Source: Candidatus Saccharibacteria bacterium HGW-Saccharibacteria-1
Lineage (GTDB): Bacteria; Patescibacteriota; Saccharimonadia; Saccharimonadales; Saccharimonadaceae
Reading direction: 5' to 3'
DNA length: 64,000 bases
NCBI GenBank assembly: GCA_002839415.1
Contig: PGXZ01000004.1
Location: forward strand, 1-64,000
The notes beneath the pieces are model-generated. The model made no database searches. It saw nothing but the letters and a program-made list of their open reading frames with translations, and had not been told where the DNA came from. Position 1 is the first letter of the stretch; each line of letters opens with the position of its first letter. A program made the position numbers and the translations under genes. Below are positions 61,886 to 64,000 of this stretch, one piece after another.

Positions 61886-62440
61886 ATGGAAGACAATACA
61901 AGTGACTCTGAAGTTAAGAGACTGAGCTATATTTTAGAGCTTCGCAATTCACTTAAACTTGAGTTTAGAAATATGCCGCTATTTCAAAATGGTAGTGCAA
62001 TAATTGTAGAGAATGATAATGGCGAGATCCTTTTACAGGAAAGAGCCGATAGAGATATCTGGTGTTTGCCTGGTGGGCTGCAAGAGCTAGGGGAGACTTT
62101 TGAAGATGTCGCTTTGCGCGAGTTACAAGAAGAAACCGGCTTAATTGCTGACGCCAAATGTTTATCTTTGGTCTGCATAATGTCCGGGGAAAGTCGAAAG
62201 AATAGATATCCAAACGGCGACCAAGTTTATAACAACACGGTCCTATACTCCGTTAAAGAATACACAGGCACCCTTAGTTGTGACTACGCGGAATTAGTCG
62301 ATAATGGCGATTCGTTTGAGAAAAAACACGAATCAAAACAACTAAAGTTTTTTAACGCAAACAATCTGCCCAAGAACTTGATGGATAAAGATTTAATTGA
62401 TAAATATATATTATCAAAAAAGTTAAATTTGCCACTCTAA
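61886..62440 (+). CDS. NUDIX hydrolase
   Basis: Hydrolyses nucleoside diphosphates linked to another group. 184 residues. The NUDIX box is complete (GGLQELGETFEDVALRELQ, then EETGL), with catalytic Glu pairs. The N-terminal 35 residues and the C-terminal helices resemble ADP-ribose or mRNA-cap type members, but the substrate is open. It overlaps the next gene by one base (TAATG). Confidence 0.92.
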   Translation: MEDNTSDSEVKRLSYILELRNSLKLEFRNMPLFQNGSAIIVENDNGEILLQERADRDIWCLPGGLQELGETFEDVALRELQEETGLIADAKCLSLVCIMSGESRKNRYPNGDQVYNNTVLYSVKEYTGTLSCDYAELVDNGDSFEKKHESKQLKFFNANNLPKNLMDKDLIDKYILSKKLNLPL

Positions 62441-62853
62441 TGCCTAACGATACTACACAGGGTATGATGAGTATAAATTTACGAACAATCAACGCAGCGC
62501 TTCAAAAATCTTGGTCGGCAGAAACCAGTAATACGGTTGATTGGAGTATTGATAATCCATCAATTGGTCAATGCGTTGTTGCTGCGTGTGTTGTACAAGA
62601 TTATCTTGGTGGTGATATTGTTAATTCCATCGCTATATTGCCAAATGGTGAGAAAATTTCCCATTACCTAAATTTAATAGACGGTAACTATATTGACTTA
62701 ACTAGTCAACAGTTTGCAGATGGGACGACTTATCCTAGCCCAAAGCCCAAAACAAAAGGCTATTCATCGACTCGAGAATACTGTTTGTCTTATGAGGATA
62801 CTAATAATCGCTATGAAATTTTAAAAGCTAAGGTTGCGAAGTGTATCCACTAG
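62440..62853 (+). CDS. YunG-like protein
   Basis: 137 residues. NPSIGQCVVAACVVQDYLGGDIV, then HYLNLIDGNYIDLTSQQF, match the YunG-type family of small proteins with a possible Cys-His active site (Cys in IGQC, His in SHYLN). Function is unknown in the family. Overlaps the NUDIX gene and is co-transcribed with it; terminator follows. Confidence 0.78.
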   Translation: MPNDTTQGMMSINLRTINAALQKSWSAETSNTVDWSIDNPSIGQCVVAACVVQDYLGGDIVNSIAILPNGEKISHYLNLIDGNYIDLTSQQFADGTTYPSPKPKTKGYSSTREYCLSYEDTNNRYEILKAKVAKCIH

Positions 62854-62871
62854 TTGTTGTCAATTTAAAAC

Positions 62872-62896
62872 GACGAGCTTTGTGCTCGTCATTTTT
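62872..62896 (+). terminator. Terminator of the NUDIX-YunG unit
   Basis: GACGAGC-TTTGT-GCTCGTC, then ATTTTT. Confidence 0.88.
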
Positions 62897-62910
62897 AATT
62901 GCCGTGTTCC

Positions 62911-62973
62911 GTTGACCGAACTGTATCAACTGCATTGATTATATAGAATCTAGCTGACACTAAAAATATAAGA
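62911..62973 (+). repeat. Second copy of an intergenic repeat
   Basis: ACCGAACTGTATCAACT and, further on, ATTGAT-ATAGAATCTAGC and ATATAAG match 58125-58141 and 58172-58209 with small changes and lack the middle hairpin arm. The element is dispersed and non-coding. No gene lies between 62854 and 63139. Confidence 0.5.
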
Positions 62974-63139
62974 CGGGGTGCGACAGTATAAGGGGTGTAT
63001 AAGTCTAAAACATAAGCGCGTTAAAGGTGCTAATTTTAAAACGCACAATATAAGTACGGCGAAACAATCAATTCGAGTTACAGTTTATTTTGAATAGTAT
63101 CTATAATGTCGTAAATAATAAGTATGATATTATTAAGTT

Positions 63140-63910
63140 ATGATTGAAACGATTATATTTTTTTTGGTAATCTCGATATTATTTAATGTAGCTTTATTTT
63201 TAATTGCCTTTAAATTACAATCCGATAAATTAACCGATATTTCGTATGCATTGACGTTTTTAATTATTGGGATTACAGCCTATGTGTTGAATGAAAAATC
63301 TTTATACAATACTTTAATTTTGTTAATGATTGTCGCTTGGGCGATCCGAATTGGCAGTTTTTTACTACAAAGAGTTCTTAAGTCTGGCAAGGATTCGCGT
63401 TTTGATTTGTTACGATCTAGCTTCTTTAAATTTGGTCAATTTTGGTTATTACAGGGCGTGACGGTTTGGGTGTTAATGTTGCCTGTAGTTTTGGCGATAT
63501 ATGGCAAACCTGATGAGTTTGGATTAATCGCTTTCATTGGATTGACGATTTTTATTACAGGACTACTAATAGAAACAATAGCTGATTTACAAAAATCAAA
63601 ATTTCGTAACGACGTAAGTAATAAAGATAAATGGATTGATTCTGGATTGTGGCGTTATTCAAGGCATCCAAATTATTTTGGTGAAATTTTAGTTTGGATT
63701 GGTTTTTATGTGTTTGCTCTTCAATCTCTTGATTTGAATTCGGCATTAATAGCCTTGGCTAGCCCAATATTTATTAGTTTATTGTTAATATTTGTTAGTG
63801 GTATACCGCTCTTGGAAAAATCCGCCGATAAAAAATGGGGCAATAATAAGAAATACTTAGACTATAAACGGAAAACTAGTATTTTATTATTATTTCCAAA
63901 TCGAAAATAA
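63140..63910 (+). CDS. DUF1295 family membrane protein (steroid 5-alpha-reductase-like)
   Basis: 256 residues with six or seven membrane helices. SGLWRYSRHPNYFGEILVW near the C-terminus is the nucleotide-binding signature of the DUF1295/isoprenylcysteine-methyltransferase-like superfamily; RVLKSGKDSRFD is the first conserved block. The substrate, a lipid or polyprenoid, is unknown. ATG at 63140 follows a TATGAT-like box closely and has no ribosome site. Last gene; the final 90 bases hold nothing identified. Confidence 0.85.
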   Translation: MIETIIFFLVISILFNVALFLIAFKLQSDKLTDISYALTFLIIGITAYVLNEKSLYNTLILLMIVAWAIRIGSFLLQRVLKSGKDSRFDLLRSSFFKFGQFWLLQGVTVWVLMLPVVLAIYGKPDEFGLIAFIGLTIFITGLLIETIADLQKSKFRNDVSNKDKWIDSGLWRYSRHPNYFGEILVWIGFYVFALQSLDLNSALIALASPIFISLLLIFVSGIPLLEKSADKKWGNNKKYLDYKRKTSILLLFPNRK

Positions 63911-64000
63911 TAAAATATTATGAAAAATTAAATCTTAAAGAATTTAACGAACTTATCACTTTCGCTTAAATTTAAATTCGTTCGAGACAATAAACGAGGT

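Noticed and set aside
1-64000. CRISPR array or cas genes
   Set aside because: No regularly spaced direct repeats and no Cas-like proteins were seen.

Overview
The window is AT-rich bacterial DNA carrying the core transcription and translation gene cluster of a Patescibacteria (Candidate Phyla Radiation) genome. Candidatus Saccharibacteria (TM7) is the best guess. The reasons are: uL30 is missing between rpsE and rplO, as in CPR bacteria generally; there are several large type IV pilin fusions; a VanY-type carboxypeptidase is present; there is a small GT4-GH57-GH15 storage-glucan operon; and many proteins are short and unrecognised. The genetic code looks standard (TGG for Trp, TGA as stop). 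The lineage call is inference from gene content, not a database match.

Layout: clpP (0.5-1.1 kb); rpoB-rpoC (2.4-9.5); rpsL-rpsG (9.8-10.7); an LssY_C-like membrane protein; fusA (12.4-14.5); a HAD-like protein and two tandem HD-domain paralogues; tuf (17.8-18.9); a pilin with a C-type-lectin-like domain; rpsJ (21.3); a histone-H1-like membrane protein, VanY and a broken pilin; then the S10/spc/alpha genes rplC to rpsI (24.6-40.3), interrupted after secY by an unknown gene where adk-map usually lie. After that come trpS, a pseudouridine synthase, a clamp-loader subunit and a TPR protein (40.9-44.7); two tRNAs; a surface-protein and pilin locus (45.4-50.7); tRNA-Thr; a nucleotide-hygiene fusion protein, YajQ and bL33; the glucan operon on the minus strand (52.7-57.8); tRNA-Trp; and an accessory tail (58-64 kb) of unknown proteins, gene fragments, NUDIX and YunG-like proteins and a DUF1295 enzyme.

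The most unusual system is a family of at least five short gene cassettes (A 1107-2076, B 11635-12183, C 12221-12353, D 19081-19724, E 40315-40780). Each is bounded by an inverted pair of AATCAAATTATTACA-like cores followed by an inner block (type GTGCACGTTA). Inner blocks match within a pair, best in A, B, D and E, but differ between cassettes. All five share one polarity: at the 5' side of the gene core and inner block touch, while at the 3' side they are separated by 3, 4, 4, 3 or 22 bases. A, B, D and E have a stem-loop leader, and all carry Shine-Dalgarno sites. The cargo is small unrelated proteins of unknown function. No recombinase is encoded in the window, so mobilisation would be in trans.

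Other notable features are the loss of all zinc-ligand cysteines in RpoC, bL36, bL33, uS14 and uS4; altered guanine-recognition motifs in EF-G; a HAD protein whose two motif-I aspartates are serines; many probable leaderless promoters; and accessory genes confined to the seams of the ribosomal super-cluster.
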